Notes: generated from the letters alone by a model not told the origin. 64,000 bases of DNA from Homarus americanus (GCF_018991925.1 NW_024724368.1:845596-909595), one strand, 5' to 3'. Positions 48,582 to 62,070 are shown, counted from the first letter of the stretch. A program made the numbers and translations.

Positions 48582-48861
48582 GTGAGTGCTGTAAAATATC
48601 CCCACACACCTGAGTACCTAATTTATCAGTACCAGATTACCGAGGCGGCGACAAAGGAGGCGAACGACGGGCCACTTTTGTCGGGACGTCTGTGACAGAT
48701 TTCCTATCTCAGTGTTTGTTGATGCGGCAGTGTGGTGGTCCATGATGGTGTGGCCCAATGGTGGTGGGGTGGTGTGGCCCATGGTTGTGGTGTGGCCTTT
48801 GGTGGTGTGATCCATAGGTGGTGAGGTCCATGGTGGCGTGGTGGTGTGGCCCTTAACGGCA
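48582..48861. other. No gene seen; GGTGTGG-rich link
   Basis: 48720-48855 has GTGGTGTGGCCCATGGT-type units leading into the 22-bp array. Confidence 0.6.
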
Positions 48862-49498
48862 ACAATACAGTACCTAGGTGGCCACAATACAGTACCTAGG
48901 TGGCCACAATACAGTACCTAGGTGGCCACAATACAGTACCTAGGTGGCCACAATACAGTACCTAGGTGGCCACAAAACAGCACCTAGGTGGCCACAATAC
49001 AGTACCTAGGTGGCCACAATACAGTACCTAGGTGGCCACAATACAGTACCTAGGTGGCCACAATACAGTACCTAGGTGGCCACAATACAGTACCTGGGCG
49101 GCAACAATACAGTACCTAGGTGGCCACAATACAGTACCTAGGTGGCCACAATACAGTACCTAGGTGGCCACAATACAGTACCTGGGCGGCAACAATACAG
49201 TACCTAGGTGGCCTGGCACTAGGTGGTACCCATTACAAATTGGCACAATACAGAATACAGTACCTAGGTGGCCACAATACAGTACCTGAGTGGCCACAGC
49301 CACTAGCACCCTGGGTGGCCACAATACAGCCACAATACAGTGGGCGGCAACAATACTAGGTGGTAATACCTAGGTACCTAGGTGGCCACAATACAGTACC
49401 TAGGTGGCCACAATACAGTACCTAGGTGGCCACAATACAGTACCTAGGTGGCCACAATACAGTACCTAGGTGGCCACAATACAGTACCTGGGCATCAA
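48862..49498. repeat. 22-bp minisatellite (ACCTAGGTGGCCACAATA-type)
   Basis: About 28 units of ACCTAGGTGGCCACAATACA plus GT. Each unit contains two 6-bp palindromes (CCTAGG and TGGCCA). The segment 49205-49385 is scrambled, with partial units, while both sides are nearly perfect. Confidence 0.95.
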
Positions 49499-50499
49499 CA
49501 GGTATGGGAATATGAAGTTAATTTCTTCTAGAGGAGAGATGGAATGGCCTAACCAAATCATTTTATTTCTTCCTGTTGTTTATAATTTGAAAACTTATAT
49601 AAATCGCTCAACAATTTACCGTTGACTATAGCGGAAAGTAATAATATTTTGATAAAAGTTTTACTCATAAGCGTTGTATTTTGTTTCTGTTAAGACGTCA
49701 TGGCGTTGATTAATCGTTCCTTTAGCCTGTAATCTCTCTTATAACCTAAGGAGAAGAATTAAAAATAAGTTTAGTTTGAAATGTGAGGGACTTGAAAAAA
49801 ACCCGTATAGAACTGTTATATTTGGCCTGACCTAAATTCTGCACACTTTTTTCTTGCTCTAGTCTAGGACAAGAACGATCCCCTCCTTCAGCAAAAAACA
49901 AACAAAAAACTTACACACGTAATTAAAAAGCTGTGTTTTGGGTCGAGCCTATGTGTAATAGAATTTAAAGGTCTGGCCAGGCGCAAGGCGTTGAGAGTAA
50001 GGGAGGGAGAGAGGAGAGGGGGCAGGAGGCAGGACTCGAAGACTAACGGTCACCGCGTGTGCCCTCCGACTAAGGCCTTTCAAAGGGTATTTACCTGAAC
50101 CTCCGACCCGCCCAGGTGTGAACACTACACCTGGATTACATAATATGCCAACCCAAATGCTGGCAATGATCAAAAATAGGTCTTGGATCATCGGTAATGT
50201 AAGTCTAGGATGCTTTATCTTGCAGGTTATAGAGGCGACAGTGCTGGATGGAAGACTGGTGGTCCCAGATTATGCAAGTACTGCCTTGGCTAACTGCTGC
50301 CACCCTGCACCGTCATGTGATTTTTGGAATTTGAATTCTCGACGAATCGTACATTAATTTACTCCAGGTACTGGAGACGAGTGCATGAAGCTGCAATTTC
50401 GAATGCCAATCTCGTCGCCACCATCTTAAAGGGGATGGAAAGTCATGCACGAACCTTTAGGAACTAGAAACCTGCGCTCCCTTGTGAACACTGCTGCAC
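49499..50499. other. No gene seen
   Basis: Unique-looking. 49990-50110 on the minus strand has weak tRNA A-box/B-box resemblance (see findings). No gene. Confidence 0.45.
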
Positions 50500-51060
50500 C
50501 TGTCAACTTGTGCAGCATTGATGATAATGGGGCTGTGGTGAAGAGGATGCTGTGATGAAGGGGGTGCTGTGATGAGGGGCGGTGCTGTGATGATGGTGTG
50601 GTGCTGTGATGATGGTGTGGTGCTGTGATGGTGTGGTGCTGTGATAATGATGGTGTGGTGCTGTGATGAGGGTGCTGTGATGAAGGGATGCTGTGATGAA
50701 GGGGTGCTGTGATGATGAGGGGGTGCTGTGATGATGAAGAGGGGTGCTGTGATGATGGTGTGGTGCTGTGATGATGATGGTGGTGCTGTGATGGTGTGGT
50801 GCTGTGATGATGGTTGGCGCTGCGATGATGATGGTGTGGTGCTGTGATGATGATGGTGGTGCTGTGATGGTGTGGTGCTGTGATGATGATGGTGGTGCTG
50901 TGATGGTGTGGTGCTGTGATGATGGTGGTGGTGCTGTGATGATGTTGGTGTTGTGATGATGTTGGTGCTGATGATTATGGTGTGGTGCTGTGATGATGGT
51001 GTGGTGCTGTGATGGTGTGGTGCTGTGATGATGGTGGTGGTGGTAGTGTGGTGCTGTGCT
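50500..51060. repeat. GGTGCTGTGATGATGGTGT minisatellite
   Basis: About 18-bp units with ATGATGG insertions, in variable multiples of three. The 287-residue reverse frame is His/Ser/Thr/Gln translation of this array. Confidence 0.9.
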
Positions 51061-51448
51061 TCTGCCGGTTCTATTAGCGTGTTTTTGGATGCTATTTTAA
51101 CAACAGCCCAAAAACACTCAAGAAGAACCTGTAATAACAGAAACATGCCAACCACAGTACCAGGGTAGCCAGCACGACAAACCAACACCAAAAACAGCAG
51201 CGGTAGGAATACAAGGACAGCATCATCACCACCTAAAACAGCAGCAAGCACAGCACCGTCACTGCAAATTCCCAACATCAGCACCAACTGACCAGCAGTA
51301 GAACGAGCACTACCAAGCACCCCCCGGTACTAATAACCTGATTGGGACACCAGCAGCGGCAGCAACACAACCGGGATCGTCACCAATACTATTTTCAACA
51401 CCTTCAGCAGGAATACAGGACTTACAGCACGAACATCACCTTTATACT
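51061..51448. other. No gene seen; CAGCA/ACCA-rich
   Basis: Loosely repetitive CAGCAGCAACACCA-type sequence. Confidence 0.5.
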
Positions 51449-51745
51449 GTAAAACAAGTATATACTTATAATATAAATGTAAAATAAAATAAAATAAAAT
51501 GAATAAATAAAGAAGTGATAATCGTGGTAACTTTCTCGCGTGTCCTTGCTAACACCATGTGTACTATTCCAGATGATACTAAATGTTACATAATAATTCC
51601 TTGAGATAAATGTACAGTATAAATCAGGTGTCACTAAGAGAGCTCAGGCCTTCACTTGGCTCAGCCATATCAATATTGTTGTTATTATCCACTCTGTATC
51701 CGTATTTTCCTGGCTAAATAAACTGTTTCAATATCAACATCAATA
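51449..51745 (+). mobile_element. Repeat A copy 3 (5'-truncated)
   Basis: The reverse complement of the left parts of 9693-10468 and 25986-26540. It contains ATTCCAGATGATACTAAATG and ends GGCTAAATAAACTGTTTCAA followed by TATCAACATCAAT. Truncated at the end opposite the AATAAA/simple-repeat tail, as expected for a retroposon. Confidence 0.75.
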
Positions 51746-52444
51746 CAATAACAACAGCAATACGAGCACCAGCAGCAGCGAGAGGTGCAACCAGACAGCT
51801 GAGAAGGGAAGGGGTATCTTATCAGATCGAATTCAGGATTAGATATTTTTCTGAGCCAGTAACGAGACTGGCGCAAAATCGCAGTGTTCTGTACTCGGTA
51901 TCCGTAGTGTCCCAAACGGGTATCATGCTAATACAATATATAGTAGAAGATATTCTTGATTTCAAATAAGGGTGACCAAAATTAAGACACTGACTATATT
52001 AAGCAACACTTATAAAAACATGTATCAATTAGGTCAATCGAGGCTCATGTTAGGTTCACTAAACCAAGGTAAGAATGTGTTTATTTTCAACAGGGCAACG
52101 CAGGTACAACATGCAGCTTCATGACATCACTATAAATGCGAATTGAGAATACGTTGCACAGTTTTCTATCTCCGTGCAGCAACACAAGAGCCATACAGTC
52201 CGTGCATGTATAGACGTCTACACAACACTACTGCAGCGATTATTTGTTGCCTGACCTCTATAACATACTTTTCTGATATCACGCGTATTTCTTCTCGTTG
52301 TAATTCAAAACAAAAGACAAGGAACTCAAGAGAATTAACTTAGCTGAACATGGACAAACTAATACAAGGGTTAATGATGATCAGACGTTATCGAGGTTAA
52401 TGTTGTCCTAAGTGTCCGCATGATCTCCTCAAGGGGGAGATACT
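51746..52444. other. No gene seen
   Basis: Unique-looking. The frame 52143-52343 has no recognisable domain. Confidence 0.45.
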
Positions 52445-52685
52445 GTAGGAGGAAACCACCATCCCACTAACCACCACTACCACCCACCATCTCAACCCAC
52501 CACCACCACCACTTCCACCATCACCACTCACCACCACTATCACTACCATCACCCACCAACACTATCACCATCACCACTCACCACCACTATCACCACCACA
52601 ACACCCACCATCACCCGACTCCCGGGGACCCACCAGCCCAGTGACATAAAAAGTCTGTGAATCGCCCTGTCAGATTGCATGATAT

Positions 52686-52738
<53 letters not shown>

Positions 52739-52740
52739 TC
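52445..52740. repeat. CACCACTATCACC minisatellite with CT and CA tracts
   Basis: ACCACCACTATCACCAC-type units 52450-52615, then CT (52689-52716) and CA (52720-52738). Confidence 0.85.
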
Positions 52741-52835
52741 TCCACAATTGGACCACCACCAACCACGTCACCATCAACCATACCATGACTGGTTACATGC
52801 ACATTCGTCCTCGTAACTCTCTCACAGTGTCTCAT

Positions 52836-53205
52836 CAGTAAACACCCTTCAAGACGTTCACTCCACCAAACTCCTCGGTATCATCAAAGGTGACAAGTTA
52901 AGCTGTACAGTACACGTCAGTATTATCATTAAATCTTTCACCTATTGTCATCACATTCTTCGTCGTTTTAAAGACTACGAACTTCCTGCGTTCCAACTCA
53001 CAAATATTTACACGACCTTCATACATCACTAACTCAGTTACGTCTCCCCTGCCTGGTTTTCTTCCTTAACTGCTTTTATTAACGACAAAAACCACTAAAG
53101 AAAATGCAGAAAAGGGTATCCAAGATTATTCTCCAGTCTCCATCCTTCATATACCACCTACCAAGAGCCGCTCAGTACATTGGCCCTAACTCTCTCTCTC
53201 TCTCA
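52836..53205 (+). mobile_element. Degraded LINE RT C-terminal fragment
   Basis: Translation shows NTLQDVHSTKLLGIIKGDKL, HVSIIIKSFTYCHHILRRFK, LTNIYTTFIHH, a stop, LSYVSPAWFSSLTAFI, a second stop with a shift, then KKMQKRVSKIILQSPS and (another frame) YTTYQEPLSTLAL. The order of K-LG-x-x-D-L, RR, YxxFIxP-L-YxxPAW, LxKxQKRxxxxIL and YxxAL-x-L matches the thumb/C-terminal region of LINE RTs. It is a different family from the LINE at 0.3 kb, and dead. Confidence 0.8.
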
Positions 53206-54012
53206 CTCTAGCCATCATCACAACCCCATACTGTTCCACCATATAACCACCGCTGATTCAATTTCTCACAGACTTTTAAAGTACTGTACAGACTATTCCA
53301 ACCATTGTGAAAACCGTCATTGATTCGTAGATATTTTGCATATTCACTAAAAAAATCACTTTTGGTATTGAAATTACAAGAAAAGGATACTGTGTACCAG
53401 TTCTGCGTGTCCCTTTAGTATAAGTGAACTTTTAGTGGCGATTTGTACCCAGATTAGCACTTCAAAGCAACCTAAGAAATAGCAATACTGATGACAGCAG
53501 CAACAGCAATAAGAGCAATGTCATCAATAACTTCAATATACGCAATGTTAATTACAAAATTGACAGTAACAATATTAATATCGTCAGAAGCAAAACAAAG
53601 TAAATATCAAAAACCTTGTCGCTCAGAATCCTAACTCAGGGGATCGGTGGCAACTGAAGGTGGGTGTCTCGCGTGGATGGCGGCAGTTACTATATAAATC
53701 TCGTGGCAAAGTTATGAGAGCGGTGTGCCGTGAACACTGCTAATTGAAAACTACGTTGGGGAGCGTAAGTGTACAGTCTGTGGCAGGAAGGCGTTATGTC
53801 CGGAGTCCGTCGCACACCCAGGGGGGCCTCAAAGGTGGTGTAATGTAGCGTTTTCCCAGAGCCGTGAACACATGGTGAGGGGGAGAGGGAGAGGTCATGA
53901 TTAATGCTCTTCATGGGAAAACAAGATAAAAAAAATTGGGTACTTTTTATTAATTTCAAATTCGTGGAAATAGGGAAAGTCCAAGAAAGATTTATTTAAT
54001 TAATTGTAGTAT
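53206..54012. other. No gene seen
   Basis: Unique-looking, with ACAGCAGCAACAGCAATA-type patches near 53490-53520. ATATAAA at about 53693 is not supported by an initiator. Confidence 0.45.
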
Positions 54013-54942
<930 letters not shown>

Positions 54943-55081
54943 TTTTTTTTTTACAGTTAACACATTTATTGACAAAGCTTGTAGTACAGTTTGCCTATGC
55001 TGAGTAATTCAGTCAGGTCTTGACACTGAGGGTGGTATCACGTCTCACTGCCACGTAGGACAGAGGTTCATACACAAAGGG
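54943..55081 (-). mobile_element. Repeat B copy 2 with poly(A) tail
   Basis: The reverse complement matches 44025-44152 (TATGAACCTCTGTCCT, CACCCTCAGTGTCAAGAC, TACTACAAGCTTTGTCAATA). It ends in a run of A (T run 54943-54952 on the plus strand) after an AATAAA signal. Confidence 0.7.
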
Positions 55082-55254
55082 AATAATAGTATAAGTGGTG
55101 TGGTGAAAGTTACTACGCTGATGTACAGTGAACCAAAACAAATGTAGCTCCTGCTTTAAGTACCTGTGGCAGTGGTGTTGCCATGGAGGGGGGGGTTGTT
55201 GTAGCCATGGGGAGAGTTCTTAAGTTATTACTAGTACCTTTTATTGTATTTATT

Positions 55255-55462
55255 GATCTCCTCCTTCCCTCTCCTCCCTCCTCCTCCTCCTCCTCCTCCT
55301 TCCTCCCCCTCCCACCTCCTCCTCCTCCCCTCCACCTCCTCCTCCTCCCCCCTCCCTCCTCCCTCCTCCCTCCCCACCTTCCTCCCTCCCTCCTCCCTCC
55401 TCCTCCTCCCCTCCTCCTCCTCCCTCCTCCCTCCTCCTCCTCCCCCTCCCCCCTCCTGTAGA
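55255..55462. repeat. TCC/TCCTCCCTCC polypyrimidine repeat
   Basis: Almost pure CTCCTC sequence. Confidence 0.95.
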
Positions 55463-55689
55463 TGAGGTGTGTGTGTCATTACCTCCCACAAACAATTATA
55501 CTAAATAATCACAACACAGAAAAACATCAACAAAAAGTCATTATTATTATTATTATTATTATCATCACTAGACAGCTTCAGGTATACGTGGTAATGATGT
55601 TATCAGTCGCTCACAGAGGAAGTCTTCACTAATACTGAGATAATCCCAGAGACCGCGAGTGTACCCGTGTGACCCAGTCTATTGACGTG

Positions 55690-56740
55690 ACAGTGGCAGG
55701 GTATAGTAGGGTAGTGGCAGGGTGTAGTAGGGTAGTGGCAGGGTATAGTAGGGTAGTGGCTGGGTATAGTAGGGTAGTGGCTGGGTATAGTAGGGTAGTG
55801 GCTGGGTATAGTAGGGTAGTGGCTGGGTATAGTAGGGTAGTGGCTGGGTATAGTAGGTAGTGGCAGGTATAGTAGGGTAGTGGCTGGGCATAGTAGGTAG
55901 TACAAGGTATAGTAGGGTAGTGGCAAAGGTATAGTAGGGCAGGCAGGGTATAGTAGGTAGTGGCTGCATAGTAGGCAGTGGCAGGGCATAGTGCAGGGTA
56001 GTGGCAGGCATAGTAGGGTAGTGGCAGGCATGCAGGGTAGTGGCAGGGTATAGCAGTGGCAGTGGCAGGTAGTAGGGTAGTGGCTGGGCATAGTAGGGTA
56101 AAGTGGCTGTATAGTAGGGCAGTGACAGGGCAGGCAGGGCAGTGGCAGGCATAGTAGGCAGTGGCTGTATAGCAGGGCAGTGGCACAGAACTAGCAGGGT
56201 AGTGGCAGGGTATAGTAGGCAGTGGCAGGCATAGTAGGCAGTGGCAGGCAGGGTAGTGGCTGGGTATAGTAGGGTAGTGGCAGGGTATAGTAGGGTAGTG
56301 GCAAGGTATAGTAGGGTAGTGGCAGGGTATAGTAGGGTAGTGGCTGGGTATAGTAGGGTAGTGGCAAGGTATAGTAGGGTAGTGGCAAGGTATAGTAGGG
56401 TAGTGGCAGGGTATAGTAGGGTAGTGGCTGGGTATAGTAGGGTAGTGGCAAGGTATAGTAGGGTAGTGGCTGGGTATAGTAGGGTAGTGGCAGGGTATAG
56501 TAGGGTAGTGGCAGGGTATAGTAGGGGACTCCACACCCTCCCTCCCCTCCTAGTGGTCTAGTTCACCCTGATACCGGGTAATAGCAGGGTAGTGGCAGGG
56601 TATAGTAGGGTAGTGGCAGGGCTGGGTATAGTAGGGTAGTGGCTGGGTATAGTAGGGTAGTGGCTGGGTATAGTAGGGTAGTGGCTGGGTATAGTAGGGT
56701 AGTGGCTGGGTATAGTAGGGTAGATGTAGGGTATTAGCAT
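55690..56740. repeat. 21-bp minisatellite (TAGTGGCTGGGTATAGTAGGG)
   Basis: About 45 units. 21 is a multiple of three, so several frames stay open for up to about 300 codons (heptapeptides such as YSRVVAG or TLLYPAT). These are not genes. The array is regular at 55690-55855, 56245-56525 and 56585-56725, but irregular at 55856-56244 with many short deletions. A short non-repeat block sits at 56526-56580. Confidence 0.95.
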
Positions 56741-56875
56741 GGTGATGATGGGGTACTGCGAAACATCCCATAACAGTATGCAACACATCTCATGACAGTG
56801 TAACACATCACATAACAGGAGGCGCAATACATCACATAACAGGGTGCAACACATCCCATAACAGGGTGCAACACG
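56741..56875. repeat. About 22-24-bp minisatellite (AACACATCCCATAACAGGG)
   Basis: About five units of ACACATCCCATAACAGGGTG type. Confidence 0.8.
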
Positions 56876-59097
56876 TGTGAGCGCTGGGGCTGACAGGCTG
56901 CGGTAACATCAGGCCTCCAGAAGTAAATGTCAGCGGGTGCAACAAGAGGTAAAGCCCCTACAGCGTCCCCCTGGCTGACCCCAGCAGGGCCGCCCCTACG
57001 TACGCTGCGGTCAACCACCTCCATTGTTCCTCTCCTCCAACTAACTGCTGGAGCACCTTGCTATTATAATTTATTTGCAGCTACTAGACCAATCGGTGTA
57101 AATAATGAATGTTAGATCACTCGCCGTATCTGTCCTGGGTTTTCTTGTCTATTATGACGCACCACAACAGCAAAGGTTAATCTAGAAAGAAACTTTGCCT
57201 TTTTGTCATAAGTGGAAATATATATGTGTGTTGGGTGTCTGTTGAATGAAGGAACAGTGTTTGTTAAGGTGGCTGGAGATCTTACAAGTGGAGGGCAGGA
57301 CACACCATGGTCCGTTTATTGTTGTCTTAAAGACTTGTTCAACCTGCTGGGGTAAAGCACCTCGTACAGCATGTTAAGTTAAGAAGGTGTAGAGTGTCGC
57401 CTAGTTCGAATAAATTAGTGGCAAGACGCGAGGAGCTACAGTATAATGTTTGATGTCTGCATCATGTGAAGCAAGAGAAGAAGAGTGGCAGTTCTACACG
57501 TGTTTCTGGGACAATACTCCAGCACCGAAGGTCACAATGGCATTTATTGTAACATCAGCTAAAAAAATAACAATATGTCAAAGATTGCAAGTAAAGGTAC
57601 AAAAAAACACAGCTAATGACTGGACCGCCCGCAACCGTTGTGGACGATGGTCAAGCACAAAGGACACGCCAAGTGTCCAGGCATAAACGTCTCTCGTGGA
57701 TGAGGTGCCAGTTGTGGGTATTAATGGCATCATCACATCACCTGACCCTCTCACACCATGGCAGCACAAAGCAACCGTCATATAGTCCAGAACGTCACCC
57801 GGTTTAATTATTTTAAGGTTGTAACTGATCAACGCAAGGACTTCTCGTCTTATCAATGAGGTCAGGATCGTCTACGGCAGACCATCACACTTCAGCAGTA
57901 TTTTAAACAACATTACCGTGTTTAATAAACATGTACAGTTAAAGTGGACGAGAATAATATATACTTTAAAATGGCAATGAATAGATAACATCTCTGAACT
58001 GTACTAGAAATATATGATTCGAAGATGATACACCAAGCGATTTATTCAGCTCACAAAGTAGAGACACATCATATCTATTTATACAGTTGATATGTGTGTG
58101 TGTGTGTGTGTCACCCGAGGCAGGTAAACAGTGGCAGCATTCCCACACTAGTGGTCGTCCCCCCACTGCCTGTATACCTCAGTCTCCTCAAACACCAGGA
58201 AGCTGGCGTCTGTCATTCATTTCCGGTGTTGACCACGCGCGCTAGAGGCTGACGCTGACCCATTGTGACCTTAATACTCTGATATTAATATAATTGCTCA
58301 TTAAGGGTATTATCTGAGGTTCACCACACAACACTGTAGGCGGGAGTGTGACTGTTAACTGACCTGTGGCAGGAAGTCAACAACCAATATGGTAACCAGT
58401 TTATGGCTTGTGGTCCTCACCTCGCCCGCTGCCAGAGGTACTGAAGTATTGTGTGGTGTGAGAGAAAGGCGGAAGTGATATGAGTGGTTCTCAAAACCAA
58501 GTAAATAAATTATCTGATGCCCCCCCCCCCCCGCCGCGCGTGTGTGTGTGTATTCGTAGATGTTAATTTGACCATTACACTGTAGACACCACACAGTAAA
58601 AAAGCGTTGTGTCATGTAGATTTACTTGTAAACTCAGTAACACAGAAGACATAGTTCATATCCAGTATTTTGATAAATAATTTACAAACGTCTACCATCT
58701 TTGAGGTTTTTGTGATTGGACTACGACACTCACAACACATCCTGCGTCCGTCAGCACAGCTTTACACATCCCTATACTTGTACTACTCAGTGTAACATCC
58801 TGATAAACATGACATTTTCTTTTTCTTTTTTTTTACTTTTTAAATGTTAACTCTTTTGTTAACATCTGTTTCCTCTCCTCACGCGGTCACATCCTGTTGG
58901 TGCCGCCGTCGGACCACTGCCATCCGATACCGTGTTAACCAATCTACCATAGCGAGTGAATGGTGTATCATAGGAAATATAGAGATTACCTGAGAAATAC
59001 CACCTTTTGCCAAACTGGATACCCCTACCTGACCCCCGACTATCCCCCAACATCCTTCCCCCTGATACTCTACCTGATTCCTCTCTCCCAGTCACCC
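56876..59097. other. No gene seen
   Basis: Over 2 kb of unique-looking sequence with a GT tract (58091-58111) and a C run (58520-58531). The small open frames carry no recognised domain. Confidence 0.45.
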
Positions 59098-59232
59098 AGC
59101 ATGATACCCTCCCCCCGACACCCTGCCTAACACCCTCCTTCGTAACACCCTCTCCCCGACACCCTGCCTAACACCCTCCTCCCTGACACGCTCCCCCCGA
59201 CACCCTGCCTGACACCCTGCTCCTTGACACCG
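59098..59232. repeat. C-rich repeat (CCCGACACCCTGCCTAACACC)
   Basis: About three units of roughly 45-48 bp, each made of CGACACCCTGCCTAACACCC plus a variable CTCC part. Confidence 0.75.
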
Positions 59233-59280
59233 GCCGGTATTTTACATTCTTGCAATTCATGTTTGGGTTTTAAATTTCTG

Positions 59281-59432
59281 GGTCACGTGAAGCGTAGCAC
59301 TCAGGTTATTTTACCTTACGATGAACCTCCCTAAAGTAAACCTAACCTAACTTAACCTTCAAAGGTAGAGTTGGGGTGTTTAATCATTTGGTGAAAGAAG
59401 CTACAGGGAAGGGGCTTATCTTTTGGTGATCT
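59281..59432. mobile_element. TTAGG-core foldback element, copy 3
   Basis: Left arm GGTCACGTGAAG ... TTATTTTACC, central CCTAACCTAACTTAACC (59340-59357), right arm GGGGTGTTTAATCATTTGG, GAAGCTACAGGG, GGGGCTTATCTTTTGGTGAT. The arms are inverted relative to each other and match copies 1 and 5. Confidence 0.7.
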
Positions 59433-62030
59433 AAATTACCTGCATGTGAGAATGAGACTCATGGTCTCAGGCGCCCTCTAATGGTCTCTAACTTCCATGG
59501 TGACGTTGCCAAGTACCAACATCACAAACACAGTAACATAACGATGGGAACTTACAAAGGACCGTAAAGATATTCTTCTGTAATTCCCGTATAGTCTGCC
59601 ACTATAAGCCGTATGAACCCAGTTTCTTATTTATGTTATAGACTGCTTAACACAGATTTATTTAGTACCTCAAACTTACATACAAAAGTGTGATTAAGAA
59701 GGTATTCACAGAGACCCATGAGCGTGGTTGAGAAATGATGCCGTCGTGCTGTTGGTTGATTCATGGTCAGTGTCAAACACAGGGCGCGTCTCACTGCTGC
59801 TGTGTCTTGCATCATCACACCGCCTGACCCCAACAATTAATTGGTTTCGCCTCGTCATGGAACATTATTACCCGGAATATTTTTGCTGATGTATGAAAGA
59901 AATCTGTATAAACATCTGACCCTCGACGACTCTTTACAAACTTCCTGATGACGTAGGGAGGTGATGCAGTGTGTCGTGTCCTCAAGATGGAGTTTCACAT
60001 CATAATACTGAATCATTACAGAGAATAGAGGGCTAATTACCCTCCAACGATCCTTCTGCTGGGTACATAGGAATAGGTTGCCTTCAGTGCATTCATCTAT
60101 CCGTTGATTAACAAGTTTTCCTCCGATATAGATCATTTTATTGCTTTGAAACTTTATGCTAGTGTCCTACATCTGCGGAAAATAATACCCGTCCCTGGAT
60201 AGTATAGAAAGGAACAGTAAAGATATAATGCCATATATTTAGCGAGGACACGATTGTTTTTATCTGTTGGAGTGAAGAAAAAATTCTATTGGTTTTTGTG
60301 ATGAGAATTATCTTCCTAAAAATCTTATCATAATTACCACTAAAAAGGAAGATGAAATGAGGTTTTTAATTGTACTAATGAAATCCTCGCACTTGTGTTC
60401 ACTCCTCTAAGAACACCACACGCGGGAGCATGAGGGGAAGCCTCAAACTGGATAACGCATGAAAGATTTTTCTTCCTGATTTGACTGAAGGATGTTATTT
60501 GCCTTGTGAGGGATGATTTTTCTTCAAGGTCGTCTCCACACTACTTATGTGCATCTTTTACTGTTCAACTTACTCTGGACTAAATTAAATTCTGAAATAT
60601 GTGTATTAAATATGTTTAATTACTAAAAGTGTTTTTTTTTAACCTGCCAGCGCGGGAAGTCACCCGCCCAGGTGCTAAATGTATACTGTACACCTTCAGG
60701 TATATTAGGCGCGTCGTGTGTGTGTGGAATGTTAATTGTGAGCCTCCAGTCACCCCACATCCTTCGTAATGGAACCCACGTAATGTTCTGATGGTCAAAT
60801 GATAAAATAAATCAAGCTCTGAATAGAACATAAATAAAAAAGTAATCAGAGTATCATTGCCGTCAGTTTCGTAGGAAAACTATTAATTTCACTTCAATTT
60901 GTTTTTAATGCGGAAAATACTGTTTTGTTACCCCATTTAAGCTATTCTGTAGAGGGTACAACTATCATAACACACTGTAATTTTTATGTGAGACTGATTT
61001 ATGCTACCTACATTTATTGGTGTTCAGAGAATGAAGTTAACTATCCAGACTCCCGAGGCATTGTGGCAGGTGAGAACAAAGTGAGGAGGACACTGATATC
61101 AGGTAATATCTCCTCTGCTGACGTCGCCAGCTTTGTGGCTAATATTGGCTCCATATCTGACAGCAATCAGGGCCGACACGTCTGTGGTTCCACAACTGGA
61201 AATCCTTTCACCTGGATGACAACAAGAGGCAGACGGTTATGGCTTCTGCAGCGGCTCTCAGTACACACCATTCACACACAGAGACAACTATTCTCATCAC
61301 CGTCGTCGCCGCGTCAAAGAAAAACCAAATCGAAGTTTTTTTTTTAACCCTTACTTCCTTTTTTCCATTACTTCAATCAGCATTCCCGTTGAGGCCCTTA
61401 GAGGAGGGCCCAGTTGCGAGGCGAGGAGCGTGACAGTCCTAACATGAGCAGCAACAAGGCAGTTACTGCTATAAACATAACGAGAAGCTTTCTGCCACCT
61501 TGTTTATGTTGACAGATGCTGGGTGGTGACAAGCCAGGCTCGACCCTCACGCACACCCTAGCCTCGCCATACAGCATCTCGATATATGACCTCGTAAGCT
61601 TTTCACCGCTAGTTTTTCAATTCTCGGGTGTCTTTTATTGATACATAAAAAACTTCCGAAGGGTTGGATAACAATTACAGTGAAGGGAGGAGGCAATTGT
61701 GGCTACTGGACAGGGAGTCTAGTTTTTAAAAGTGATATTTATTTGGGTTTATGACTCGCCTTTATACACAGGCTCAGTTGGCTGTTCACTCCAGGGATAA
61801 CTAGCAGCCTTGGAGGAGGAACTTATATGTCGCCTCCTTTACGGATAAAACGATAAAACCACAAACTAGTTGGTAAAGAAAGTGTCTTAACTACCCAACG
61901 CTGCCAATCACCATCTGACCTAAAATGACCCAAAAACTTACACTGAATATTTAGTTTGTTTGTTTATTTAAGAGAAAAGATATGTATTTGTATTGATTGA
62001 TTTACAGGTGTATTAGTTGTTAATAGTATG

Positions 62031-62033
<3 letters not shown>
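59433..62033. other. No gene seen
   Basis: 2.6 kb of unique-looking sequence. The 140-residue frame 60925-61347 has no recognised domain, although a donor-like GCAGGTGAG lies inside it at about 61069. Confidence 0.45.

Positions 62034-62070
<37 letters not shown>

Noticed and set aside
48862..49498. CRISPR-like array because of regular short units
   Set aside because: There are no variable spacers (units are contiguous 22-bp repeats) and the DNA is eukaryotic.
50457..51320. 287-codon reverse open frame, His/Ser/Thr-rich with a hydrophobic N-terminal part
   Set aside because: Most of it is translation of the GGTGCTGTGATGATGG minisatellite, and the first 85 residues derive from loosely repetitive CAGCA/ACCA sequence. 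No domain, splice or promoter support.
53690..53700. TATA-like box ATATAAA
   Set aside because: No initiator at the expected distance, and no exon or conserved reading frame follows.
55629..56536. Two reverse open frames of 285-301 codons
   Set aside because: Product of a 21-bp stop-free repeat unit. Both frames and a plus-strand frame are open over the same DNA.
60925..61347. 140-codon plus frame with an internal donor-like site
   Set aside because: No domain recognised. Paired acceptor/donor sites would leave only about 42 bp of exon.
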